A stretch of DNA of 12,514 nucleotides from Bryobacterales bacterium (GTDB lineage Bacteria; Acidobacteriota; Terriglobia; Bryobacterales; Bryobacteraceae): NCBI GenBank assembly GCA_003132865.1, contig PKYZ01000882.1, positions 1-12,514 on the forward strand. The letters are read 5' to 3'. Shown here one piece after another: positions 1 through 7,406 of the stretch. The notes beneath the pieces were generated by a model, which did no database searches, had not been told where the DNA came from, and worked only from the letters and a program-made list of their open reading frames with translations. The position numbers and the translations under genes are program-made. The first letter of the stretch is position 1. Every line of letters starts with the position of its first letter.

Positions 1-606
1 GATGCCGCGCGCGTTGTAGCTGACCGGGACTTCGTGGATGCGATAACCGAGGCGGCGCGCTTTGGCCGTCACTTCCGGGCAGAACTCAAAGCGGCGGCAT
101 TTGAGATGGATTCCGCGCAGCACAGTCGTGCGAAATGCTTTGTACGCGGTGGCCTCGTCGGTCAGTTGCGCGCGATAGAGCAGGTTCGCCGCTGCTGTCA
201 GGACGCGGTTGGCGACGCGGTTGGGCAGCGCCATCGACACGCTTTTGCCGAGAAAACGCGAGCCGTAGACGATATGCGCCTGGCCACTGACGATGGGTTC
301 CAGGAGGCGCGCGTAATCGTTCGGATCGTATTCGAGGTCGCCATCCTGGATCAGGACGATGTCGCCTGTCGCCAGTTGGATGCCAGCGCGAATCGCCGAT
401 CCTTTCCCGGAGTGACTGATTCGCCGATGCGTGACCTCCCCAAGCATCTCACCATGCATCTGCGTGGTTCCATCCGTGGAACCGTCGTCGATCACAATGA
501 TCTCCTTCACGCACCCGGCGGGCAGTGGCGCGCGCCGCACGCGTTCCAGCACCTGACTGAAAGTGTGGAATTCGTTGTAGACCGGAATGACGATGGAGAC
601 CTTCAT
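1..606 (-). CDS. Family 2 glycosyltransferase, DPM1-like (3' end off the window)
   Basis: The gene reads from ATG at 606 to the window edge without a stop, giving 202 codons; its C-terminus lies outside. The product is a GT-A fold glycosyltransferase of the dolichyl/polyprenyl-phosphate sugar synthase type, which moves a sugar from a nucleotide donor to a lipid phosphate or a glycan at the cytoplasmic face of the membrane. Visible motifs are the start VSIVIPVYNE (3-12), the nucleotide-binding IDDGSTDGT (39-47), the metal-binding DGD in LIQDGDLEYDP (88-90), and TDEATAYK, typical of the DPM1 branch. No membrane segment is seen in the visible part; some relatives carry them at the C-terminus, which is off the window. 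The ATG overlaps the stop of the methyltransferase upstream (ATGA), so the two are probably co-translated. The acceptor cannot be read from the sequence. Confidence 0.9.
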   Translation of the reverse strand, partial: MKVSIVIPVYNEFHTFSQVLERVRRAPLPAGCVKEIIVIDDGSTDGTTQMHGEMLGEVTHRRISHSGKGSAIRAGIQLATGDIVLIQDGDLEYDPNDYARLLEPIVSGQAHIVYGSRFLGKSVSMALPNRVANRVLTAAANLLYRAQLTDEATAYKAFRTTVLRGIHLKCRRFEFCPEVTAKARRLGYRIHEVPVSYNARGI

Positions 607-1310
607 GGCTTCCGCAGCACCGCGAAGAGCGACTGGCCGAAGCCCGGCGGCGCGATGGCTTCCAGGCGCGACATCCACGGCACAACGCACCGGTCGAAGA
701 TTCGGATCTGGTGTTCGGACTGAGCTTCGCGCCGGAATACGTGCGCGTTGATCCACCATCCGAAGAAGCCGACGGCGTTGACGTAGTGCAGCTTTTCGAT
801 GCGGAGACCGGTGCGATGCGCGAGCCCGGCCAGCGCGTTGCGGCTGTATCGCCGGTAATGGCACAGATTCCGATCGATGGGGCCGTAGAGCGCCTGGAAT
901 GCCGGCACGAGCAGCACGATCACCGCGCCCGGCACGAGCACGGATGCCATGGCTTCGAGCGCCCGGCTGTCGTCCTCGATGTGCTCCAGTACGTTCAGGC
1001 AGACGCAGGAATCCGGGCGCCAGCGCGCCAAGTCCGAAAATGTCGCGCTGTCCGGTTCGCAAACGAAAGCATGCAGATTAAGCTGATTGGAATACCGCTG
1101 TCGCAGCCGTTCGACGCAGGCGGGATCCACATCCACGGCGAGGACCGTTTCGCGATCGAGCAACATCCTGGTGAAATTGCCGATACCGCAGCCCACCTCA
1201 ATCACCCGCTGTCCCAGCTCAGGCGCAACCAGGCGGCATTGCCAGGCGAAGTAGTTGGTGGCCTGCGCCATGCGTTCCTGATCTGCTATGGTGTAGATCG
1301 ACGCATGCAT
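603..1310 (-). CDS. Class I SAM-dependent methyltransferase
   Basis: A 235-residue soluble Rossmann-fold methyltransferase. Motif I is VIEVGCGIGNF (about 37-47), the acidic end of strand 2 is LAVDVDP, and motif IV is the CLNVLEHIEDD stretch with the LEHI hallmark of the Methyltransf_11/23-like group. The C-terminal half has the usual VPAFQALYGPIDRN loop. The substrate is unknown. Its coupling (ATGA overlap at 603-606) to a DPM1-like glycosyltransferase and the divergent GT-C-like gene suggest a lipid or glycan substrate. I take ATG at 1310 as the start. It has a strong AGGAGG, but only two bases before the ATG, which is unusually close. An in-frame ATG at 1271 has AGGA four bases upstream and is the alternative, but it would drop 13 residues. 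Confidence 0.88.
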   Translation of the reverse strand: MHASIYTIADQERMAQATNYFAWQCRLVAPELGQRVIEVGCGIGNFTRMLLDRETVLAVDVDPACVERLRQRYSNQLNLHAFVCEPDSATFSDLARWRPDSCVCLNVLEHIEDDSRALEAMASVLVPGAVIVLLVPAFQALYGPIDRNLCHYRRYSRNALAGLAHRTGLRIEKLHYVNAVGFFGWWINAHVFRREAQSEHQIRIFDRCVVPWMSRLEAIAPPGFGQSLFAVLRKP

Positions 1311-1333
1311 AGCCTCCTATTCTAAGAGACCGC
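1311..1333. promoter_or_regulatory. 23-bp divergent start region with overlapping -10-like boxes
   Basis: Only 23 bases separate the divergent ATGs. The heptamer TATTCTA at 1318-1324 reads as a -10-like TATTCT on the plus strand (10 bases before the GT-C-like ATG) and as TAGAAT on the minus strand (8 bases before the methyltransferase ATG). TAGAAT matches TATAAT at five of six positions and TATTCT at four. No convincing -35 lies 16-18 bases away on either side. A GCTATG...CATAGC inverted repeat (1285-1290 and 1308-1313) flanks the methyltransferase start. The minus-strand AGGAGG (1318-1313) would lie at or before the predicted transcription start, so promoter and ribosome site may exclude each other. 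Confidence 0.35.
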
Positions 1334-2977
1334 ATGTTGCTCCCGCACCTGGCCCAGTTTCTGCCTCTCACCAATCCGCTCGGCATGGGCGCCAGCGACC
1401 TCATCGAACTGGCGCTGGCCGCTCTGCTGCTGGCGCTCGCGCTGGCATGGCGTCCATGGTGGGAGCCTTATGCGGCCAGGCTGGCGCAAAAGCCGGCCTG
1501 GTGCGTGCTGCTGCTGGGCGCGCTGCCGGTGGCTTTGCGGCTGCTGCTTCTCCCGCACCATCCCGCGCCCGTGCCGGATATTTATGACGAATTCAGTCAT
1601 CTGCTGGTTGCGGATACGTTGCGGCATTTTCGGCTGGCGAATCCGGCGCATCCGTTCCATCGGTTCTTCGAAACGTTCTTCGTCCTGCAGGAGCCAACTT
1701 ATAGCTCGATCTACCCTGTTGGCCAAGGCGCGGCGCTGGCTCTCGGCTGGATGATTTTTGGCACTCCCTGGGCTGGGGTGGCGATCCCGGTGGCGGCACT
1801 GTGCGCGCTCTGCTACTGGATGCTGCGCGGGTGGACCACGCCCGGTTGGGCGCTCGCGGGCGGCTTGCTGGCGGTAATGGAATTCGGACCGCTCAACCAG
1901 TGGATGAATAGCTATTGGGGAGGCGCGCTCCCCGCGGCGGCCGGCTGCCTGGTTTTCGGAGCGCTGCCCAGATTGCGGCGCGGCGGGGGTCTGCGGGATG
2001 CGGCGTTGCTCGGCGCTGGTCTGGCAATACACTTACTCACTCGCCCGTATGAGTCTGTCTTTCTGGTCCTTTGCGTCATTCCGTACTTGTTGCCGGCGTG
2101 GAGGTCGGTCACAAAACCCCTGCTGGCCACGGCCTTGGTGGTGCTGCCGGCTATCGGTCTCACGCTGCTCCAGAACAAACAAGTCACAGGCAGTTGGACG
2201 ACGCTACCCTACGCGCTCAGTCAATATCAGTACGGCGTCCCCGCGGCGCTCACGTTTCAAGCGAATCCGGCGCCGCACCGCGAACTTACCCGCGAGCAGG
2301 AGCTGGACTACAAGATGCAGCTTTCATTTCGTGGGGAGCGCGGGGAGACCTTGGGAAGCTATCTGTTACGCCTCGCATACCGTATCCGTTACTACCGCTT
2401 CTTCTTTATGCCGCCGCTCTATCTGGCGCTGCCGTTTTTCTTCGTGGCTCTCCGGGAGCCGCGATTTATTTGGGTGATGGTTTGTCCGCTGATTGTCGCT
2501 TTGGGGGTCAACTTCTTTCCGGCATTCCAGTACCATTACATGGCCGGAGTGACGTGCCTGTTTGTCCTGGTCAGCGTAATCGGACTTCAGCAACTGAGCC
2601 GCTTCAGCGCTTTGGCGGCCCGCATCATTCTCTTACTGTGTATTGCGCAGTTTGCTCTCGAATACGGGCTTCATGTATTTAGCAACGACCCTTGGTCGCT
2701 GGCGTTGCGGAATCCGGAGCGGCGCGTTTTCATTGGCAACCAGCTTGCGCGGGCGCCCGGCAAGCAACTGGTCTTCGTGCGATACTGGCCGCGCCATATC
2801 TTCCAGGATGAGTGGGTTTACAACGCTGCGGATATCGATGGCGCCCGCGTGGTGTGGGCGCGCGACCTCGGCGCGGCCGAGAATGAAAAGCTGCGCCGAT
2901 ATTATCCGGAACGGGCCGTGTGGGTGCTGGAGCCCGATGCGCGCCCGCCCAGGTTGACGCCGTACCCGGCGCAGTGA
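1334..2977 (+). CDS. Polytopic membrane protein resembling GT-C (PMT/GT39-type) glycosyltransferases
   Basis: A 547-residue integral membrane protein with about ten hydrophobic segments: one near 20-40, one near 55-75, then several between 130 and 280, and again between 355 and 445. A soluble tail of about 95 residues follows. After the second segment comes PDIYDEFSHLLVADTL, whose Asp-Glu pair (85-86) sits where GT-C enzymes place the catalytic/metal acidic residues of the first outside loop. The PTYSSIYPVGQG stretch (121-132) follows, as in many GT39-like proteins. Such enzymes take a sugar from a lipid-phosphate donor and add it to an acceptor outside the membrane, which fits the neighbouring DPM1-like enzyme that could make that donor. 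The start is ATG 1334 with a weak AAGAGA upstream; Met18 (1385) has no better ribosome site. It is convergent with the kinase, with 18 bases between stop codons. The GT-C assignment is inference; membrane nature is clear. Confidence 0.75.
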   Translation: MLLPHLAQFLPLTNPLGMGASDLIELALAALLLALALAWRPWWEPYAARLAQKPAWCVLLLGALPVALRLLLLPHHPAPVPDIYDEFSHLLVADTLRHFRLANPAHPFHRFFETFFVLQEPTYSSIYPVGQGAALALGWMIFGTPWAGVAIPVAALCALCYWMLRGWTTPGWALAGGLLAVMEFGPLNQWMNSYWGGALPAAAGCLVFGALPRLRRGGGLRDAALLGAGLAIHLLTRPYESVFLVLCVIPYLLPAWRSVTKPLLATALVVLPAIGLTLLQNKQVTGSWTTLPYALSQYQYGVPAALTFQANPAPHRELTREQELDYKMQLSFRGERGETLGSYLLRLAYRIRYYRFFFMPPLYLALPFFFVALREPRFIWVMVCPLIVALGVNFFPAFQYHYMAGVTCLFVLVSVIGLQQLSRFSALAARIILLLCIAQFALEYGLHVFSNDPWSLALRNPERRVFIGNQLARAPGKQLVFVRYWPRHIFQDEWVYNAADIDGARVVWARDLGAAENEKLRRYYPERAVWVLEPDARPPRLTPYPAQ

Positions 2978-2995
2978 GGGTGCTTTGGGGTCTCT

Positions 2996-5689
2996 TCACA
3001 AGCGGAAGCCTGTGCCACCTAGCGACGAGCGGAATGCTAAAGCCGCCATGACCGCCACGCTGAGCAGGGCGAACAGCGAGGCTCCCGCGTACCAAACCGA
3101 AAAATCCGCGGTGATGGGAAACAGCAGCAACAACACGTAGACGAAGGACGATGCGATCAGCGCCACGAGGCCGAAACGCAGCATCGTGAAAACCAGCAAA
3201 GCGGTTTCGACCGCCGAAAAGAGCGCGGCCAGAGCCGGAGACGCCGTGGCCGTCAGCGCGTTCAAAGCCACGTACATCAACACGAAGACCCCCGCGGCCA
3301 GCCAGTCGCGGCGCAGCACCACGCGCAGAATGAAAATCAGCACGAACCAAACCAGCGCCTGAACGACGCAGTTCGGAATCAGTGTCAGGAACGCCGCCAC
3401 AGCGCCGGTAACACCCAGCAGGGACCCCGGGTGCACCGCGATGCTGGGCGTTGCACCGAAGCGCAAGAGCACGAGCTCGTGCAGCTTCGCCACCAATGCC
3501 GCGGCCGTTCCGAAAGTCAACCCCACGAGCACGTCGCGGCCGACCAGCGGATCGCGGACGCCACCCGCCAGGAGCCGGTTCCAACCGATCATGCTGTGCG
3601 GCCATCGGCGCCGGGCGATGGGCTCGATGGCCATATACAAGATCCACACGCCCGCAGCCAGAAGAAGTGCGCAACTCAGCGCGCCGAAGAAGAGCAGGAG
3701 TTCTCCAAGACTGGCTACATGCGAGCCGCCGAAGACCCAGATCAACATGAACACGCACGCCGTAAAGCCGGCCAATCGCAGTGCGCCGCGCCGGTCGCCT
3801 CGCTCGCGGTGGATATTGTGGCGCGCCAGCAGTGCGGCCGCCACCAGCAGCAAGCCGGTCAGCGCGAGAACTGTAATTGCGACGGCCTTTATACTCGCGG
3901 TGAGCATAAAGCTCTGCATTCGTTCCGGACGAGTCCATGGCCCGACGATCTGGAAGTAGATAGGCTTCCCACGCCACGCGGCAGCCTCCACGCGCACCGG
4001 GCTCGATGGCCCGCTGGACAAAACTCCGGTCCAGGCGGCGCGTGCGTCGCAGATGCCCAACGGCGTCCACTGCGGCGTGGCCGCAGAGAACCGCGACATG
4101 TCCAGACCGGCGGCATCGAACAAGCGTTTCCAATCGGGCGGCGGGACAGTGCCGGATTCCTGGTCGACCTGCGGCGGTACGGCGTGGAACTCAAGCAGGC
4201 GGCCTTGTGGGTCCAGCATCACCGAAACCATGCCTGAGACAATAGGCGGCGGATCGCCGGGATCCACCGTGCCCAACGGGAATGCCTCCGGTACCAGCGG
4301 GCGGGGGCTCTGGCGATACCAAAACAGAATCGCCGGCGGTTGCATGTTGCCTAACCGGTGTTCCCATCGGCCGGATGACTTGTCAATGCGTTCGACATAC
4401 TGCAAGTAATCGGGATCGTAGCCAAACCCGTACGCGACTCCCATGGGCTTCGCCGTATATCCCAGCGCGCGGGCCAAGTCTCGGCTCTTCTCCACGAGCA
4501 CTTCCGGTGGATGTTCCATGGCCACTTTGGAGATCAGTTGCACGCGCGGCCCAATCAGCATGACCGCTGCCAGACCGGCGATGGTCGCCGCCAGGCAAGC
4601 CAGGCCAAGCGCCGGCCGGATGCCCACCTGCTGGCCCGCCGCGGCCACCAGGTCCGGCGACGGAGTTTCGCCAGCGGCCAGCGCGGCAGCCAACGGATCT
4701 CCGCCGGGCAGCGCCGCAGCCACGGCCAGAGCAGTCGCCGGCCGCTGGCGCGGATCCGCTGCCAGGCATCGTTGGATCACGCGCTCCACAGCGGGATCCA
4801 CATCCTTCGCCACGGCCGTCAGACTGGCGGGCGCGGATTGTTGCTGCAGCCGGATCATCTCGGCCAGCGTGCCCGCTTCGAACGGCCGCTTGCCCGCGAA
4901 CATCTCGTAAAGCACCAGGCCCAGCGCATAAATGTCGCTGCGCACGGTCACTTCGCTGCCGGCCAGTTGCTCGGGCGCCATGTAGGCCGGGGTGCCCTCG
5001 CGCGCCTGGGCTTCGCGCAGCTCGCCGGTGACCGCCGCCAGGCCGAAGTCGGTGATGAAGACCTGGCCTTGGCTGTCGATCATGATGTTGGATGGCTTCA
5101 GGTCGCGATGCAGCACGCCTTTGTCGTGCGCGGCGGCGAGGCCGGCACAAATGCGGCGCGCGAACTCGAGCGCCTTGTCGGCGGGCAGACGTCCGATGCG
5201 GCGCAGCAACGAGCCGAGGTCTTCGCCGTCGATGTACTCCATCGAAAGGTATGGCTGTCCGTTGACCTCGCCGAGATCGTAAACGCGGCAGACATTCGGG
5301 TGCGAGACCTGGCGCGCGATGCGCACTTCGTTGTGAAAGCGGGCCAGCATACCGGCGTCCCGCGCCATGGATTCGGGCAGAAACTTGAGCGCCACAGGCT
5401 GATCGAGCGTGAGGTCGTTGGCGCGATAGACCTCGCCCATGCCGCCCTTGCCGAGCAGTCCGATAATCTGATAGCGTCCGGTCACCAGCACGCCTGCGGC
5501 GAAGCGTCCATCGCTCGCAGAGACTCGCGCGGGAACGGAGGCGGCCCGCGATTCCCTTGCACCCGAGACCGGCGTGGACGCCACAGGCATGACCGCCGTT
5601 TCGGAGTTATCCGTCACCGGCTTGCCGCACGCCAGACAGAAGCGGCTGGTATCGGGAATCTCAGAAGCGCAGGATAGACAGCGGGTCAT
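2996..5689 (-). CDS. Transmembrane Ser/Thr protein kinase with zinc ribbon and polytopic C-terminal half
   Basis: An 897-residue Hanks-type kinase. Residues 4-21 form a zinc ribbon (C4xxC7 and C18xxC21). A disordered linker leads to the kinase domain at about 73-327, with all key residues present: glycine loop GKGGMG (80-85), K102 in VALK, E121 of helix C, HRDLKPSN (194-201), DFG (214-216), and APE (238-240). A first membrane segment lies at about 359-380, then a region of about 215 residues probably outside the membrane. About nine further membrane segments run from 598 to 887, including a RDPLVGRDVL stretch (712-721) that I associate with acidobacterial kinases of this layout. It probably senses an envelope or extracellular cue and phosphorylates cytoplasmic proteins. 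The start is ATG 5689. Its upstream neighbour on the same strand is the broken toxin gene, 47 bases away, and it probably has its own promoter. Confidence 0.92.
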   Translation of the reverse strand: MTRCLSCASEIPDTSRFCLACGKPVTDNSETAVMPVASTPVSGARESRAASVPARVSASDGRFAAGVLVTGRYQIIGLLGKGGMGEVYRANDLTLDQPVALKFLPESMARDAGMLARFHNEVRIARQVSHPNVCRVYDLGEVNGQPYLSMEYIDGEDLGSLLRRIGRLPADKALEFARRICAGLAAAHDKGVLHRDLKPSNIMIDSQGQVFITDFGLAAVTGELREAQAREGTPAYMAPEQLAGSEVTVRSDIYALGLVLYEMFAGKRPFEAGTLAEMIRLQQQSAPASLTAVAKDVDPAVERVIQRCLAADPRQRPATALAVAAALPGGDPLAAALAAGETPSPDLVAAAGQQVGIRPALGLACLAATIAGLAAVMLIGPRVQLISKVAMEHPPEVLVEKSRDLARALGYTAKPMGVAYGFGYDPDYLQYVERIDKSSGRWEHRLGNMQPPAILFWYRQSPRPLVPEAFPLGTVDPGDPPPIVSGMVSVMLDPQGRLLEFHAVPPQVDQESGTVPPPDWKRLFDAAGLDMSRFSAATPQWTPLGICDARAAWTGVLSSGPSSPVRVEAAAWRGKPIYFQIVGPWTRPERMQSFMLTASIKAVAITVLALTGLLLVAAALLARHNIHRERGDRRGALRLAGFTACVFMLIWVFGGSHVASLGELLLFFGALSCALLLAAGVWILYMAIEPIARRRWPHSMIGWNRLLAGGVRDPLVGRDVLVGLTFGTAAALVAKLHELVLLRFGATPSIAVHPGSLLGVTGAVAAFLTLIPNCVVQALVWFVLIFILRVVLRRDWLAAGVFVLMYVALNALTATASPALAALFSAVETALLVFTMLRFGLVALIASSFVYVLLLLFPITADFSVWYAGASLFALLSVAVMAALAFRSSLGGTGFRL

Positions 5690-5704
5690 ACGCGGTTACT
5701 TGCT

Positions 5705-5713
5705 ACTGTAGCA
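5705..5713 (-). promoter_or_regulatory. Candidate extended -10 for the kinase gene
   Basis: Reading the minus strand, TGC followed by TACAGT forms an extended -10 (TGn plus a TAnnnT hexamer). The hexamer ends 15 bases before the kinase ATG. I see no good -35. A short 5' leader of about nine bases would result. The call rests on motif match and position only. Confidence 0.3.
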
Positions 5714-5715
5714 TC

Positions 5716-5728
5716 CGCGGCTGCCGCG
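5716..5728. repeat. 13-bp palindrome CGCGGC-n-GCCGCG between abiEii remnant and kinase gene
   Basis: Two perfect 6-base arms around a single central T (plus strand) lie just upstream of the candidate kinase -10 and after the end of the toxin remnant. It could be an operator for the kinase gene or a weak transcription-end hairpin for the abiE unit, but there is no following T-run, so a classical intrinsic terminator is unlikely. In GC-rich DNA such a palindrome can arise by chance. Confidence 0.3.
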
Positions 5729-5736
5729 CCGGGGCA

Positions 5737-6751
5737 TCACGCCGATGCCAGGGCATTCACTTCGCCTTCCAGCGCGGTGAGCTTTTCCATCACGCTTTCG
5801 AAACGCGGCGGATCGCCGAAGATCATCATAGCCATGTCCCGATACCCTTGCTTGAGGGCGGAAACGCCAGCCCCCGCGGGCGCCAGCTTGAGACTCCCTG
5901 GAACCGCGAGATCGTAGCGGGCCCATGCGGCCGGATAGAGAGTCTCTTTGTGTCTCACTACGTCCCGCAGGAGTTGTAGGTCGGCCAACGCCTCGTCTTT
6001 GATGGGGGTTTGCGAGAGCATCGCCACGTCATAGTAGTGGCGGGAATATCTTGCCAGGACAGGTTTTCCGGGTCCCCGGTGGTACTTCGCATGCAAGATG
6101 GTCGCCTTTTCCCAGAAGGTACGCTTGGCCAGGAGCGCGGTGACCCGCACCTCCGGTTCCACGAAGAGCCTGGGAATTCCTCCGCTGCGAACGGCCGGAT
6201 CGAGAACTCGTCCCTCGGAATAAACTCCGCGTGCGTTCCCAGTTCCAGCACGACTTGTGGCGCGATGTATGCGAGACGCGCAGCAATGGACGTTGGGTAG
6301 TGAAAGCGGACGACGTGGGGATCGCGATCGTCGATGGCGGTGCTCTAGTTCCCGTCCGTGCCGAGCGCCGCTTGGCAGCGGGTGCGAAATTCACGAATGA
6401 AGTCGCTGCCGATGTAGCGCTGGCAATCGTGGAGCATTTCGGCAAGGAGCTTGGTCGCGACAGGCCCTGCCGGCGCGGATCGCGGAGGCCGGTGAAGCCC
6501 AGCGCGGCGTAATCCACCGCCAGTATCGATATCCTCGGAAAACCGGTTGATCGCGCGAAATATTTTCGAGAGCGATGTCCCGCCCTTAAACAGAAGCCTG
6601 CCGGAGAATGCCTCGATGGAGAAGAGTTGTTTCAGGACCCAGCAAACCCAGAATCCTTCTCCACCACGGCCCCGGAGAGACCCATCCGGTTCGCCGTCTC
6701 GCCGAACAGGTCCGCCCGCTGGTCCGCGGCCATGCGGGCAATCCGGTTCAC
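5737..6751 (-). pseudogene. abiEii: Broken AbiEii-family nucleotidyltransferase toxin (type IV toxin-antitoxin)
   Basis: Family-typical pieces follow in order across changing reading frames. A GTG start at 6751 overlaps the antitoxin stop (GTGA) and reads NRIARMAADQRADLFGET to VVEKD. Then come FWVCWVLKQLF and the nucleotidyltransferase motif KGGTSLSKIFRAINRFSEDID, read in two steps. LAVDYAALGFTGLRDPR is next, then TKLLAEMLHDCQRYI. After a TAG come DDRDPHVVRFHYP and LELGTHAEFIPRDEF, and finally RTFWEKATILHAKYHR to the stop at 5737. Lesions: loss of one base near 6651-6655, an extra A at 6524, loss of one base between about 6460 and 6478, TAG at 6345-6347 (probably from TGG), and loss of one C near 6172-6174. 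Undoing them gives 1017 bp and 338 residues, close to the roughly 300-residue size I expect for the family. The intact enzyme would transfer nucleotides and arrest growth; this copy cannot be made whole. Confidence 0.85.
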
Positions 6752-7377
6752 GCGGATTCCCCCGCGATTTTTCTGGCTGTTTCATAAATCCAGTCCACTC
6801 CAAACCGGGTGGCTCTCACAAGCTTACGCCGCTCGGCTTCGGACATGATGCGGCGCAAGCGCGAAATGAGCCTGCGGTTGACTGCGTCCTTGCCGAGATA
6901 TCGCAGCGCCTGCACAACCAAGCCGGGCGCTCCCCCGCTTCCCGCCAAGGCTTGCGGCCGCGCATGCTTGAAGTGAATGTTTCGTCTTCCGATTTGGATT
7001 TTAGTGGCCGGTCCATCCGAGAGGTAGACGATCCTGGCGGGGACCTGCGTGGAGATCCCCAGCAGATTCGCCGCCCAAGCGCCCTCCGGCACGATCTTCC
7101 ATCGATAACGGCGCGCCAGCGTTCGCGCTGCCTCGTCGATGTCCGGACTGAGTACGCCCCCCAGAGCTTCGTTCCTCTTGGGGACGTCGTATAGACCGCG
7201 GCGAATGCGGCGAATCGTGCCGTTCCGCGCGATGCTCGCCAGGGTCATATCCACCATGCCGCGGCTGGCGATATCCAGGAAATCCTTGGCGGTGAACGTT
7301 TTTCCGGGAGCAAACCGTTCGATGCGTGTAAGTATCCGTGTTTTGGAGGTTTGCGTGGCGATAGCGGCGCTGGCCAT
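6748..7377 (-). CDS. abiEi: AbiEi-like (DUF6088-type) antitoxin and transcriptional repressor
   Basis: A 209-residue intact gene starting at ATG 7377 directly after a TAA. The N-terminal part (about 11-62) is a winged helix: KTFTAKDFLDIASRGMVDMTL, then ASIARNGTIRRIRRGLYDVP, where the RRIRRGLYD wing is the family hallmark. The C-terminal part (about 80-209) is the antitoxin domain with PEGAWAANLLGIS. In the AbiE system the antitoxin does not touch the toxin; it neutralises its effect and also represses its own operon by binding inverted repeats at the promoter. Both jobs fit here: the toxin gene overlaps by four bases (GTGA), and a perfect inverted repeat sits on the promoter. The toxin partner is a pseudogene, so the protein may now act only as a self-repressor or against a toxin encoded elsewhere. 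Family name is from memory of DUF6088; role is by analogy. Confidence 0.82.
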   Translation of the reverse strand: MASAAIATQTSKTRILTRIERFAPGKTFTAKDFLDIASRGMVDMTLASIARNGTIRRIRRGLYDVPKRNEALGGVLSPDIDEAARTLARRYRWKIVPEGAWAANLLGISTQVPARIVYLSDGPATKIQIGRRNIHFKHARPQALAGSGGAPGLVVQALRYLGKDAVNRRLISRLRRIMSEAERRKLVRATRFGVDWIYETARKIAGESA

Positions 7378-7406
7378 TTAGAAAAAGTATAGCACTGTTT
7401 CTAAAT
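7376..7406 (-). promoter_or_regulatory. abiE promoter with inverted-repeat operator
   Basis: A perfect 9-base inverted repeat, ATTTAGAAA (7376-7384) and TTTCTAAAT (7398-7406), is separated by 13 bases. Between the arms, on the minus strand, lies TGC-TATACT, an extended -10 (hexamer 7391-7386, five of six matches to TATAAT). The hexamer ends eight bases before the ATG at 7377, so transcription would start at about 7379 and the message would be practically leaderless. The proximal arm overlaps the start codon. A protein bound here would block both polymerase and start. AbiEi antitoxins are known to repress by binding inverted repeats at their promoter, so AbiEi is the natural ligand. Confidence 0.6.

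Noticed and set aside
34..1325. Plus-strand open frames opposite the glycosyltransferase and methyltransferase
   Set aside because: Both minus-strand genes show complete family motifs and an ATGA junction; the plus-strand frames have none.
2730..4133. Open frame of 467 codons on the minus strand
   Set aside because: It is a different frame within the kinase membrane half and overlaps the end of the GT-C-like gene; Arg/Ala/Gly-rich without motifs.
4511..5677. Open frame of 388 codons on the plus strand
   Set aside because: It is opposite the kinase domain, whose catalytic motifs are unmistakable on the minus strand.
5737..6751. Programmed frameshifting in the toxin gene
   Set aside because: Four shifts in both directions plus an in-frame TAG are too many, and no slippery heptamer with a following structure was evident at the sites.
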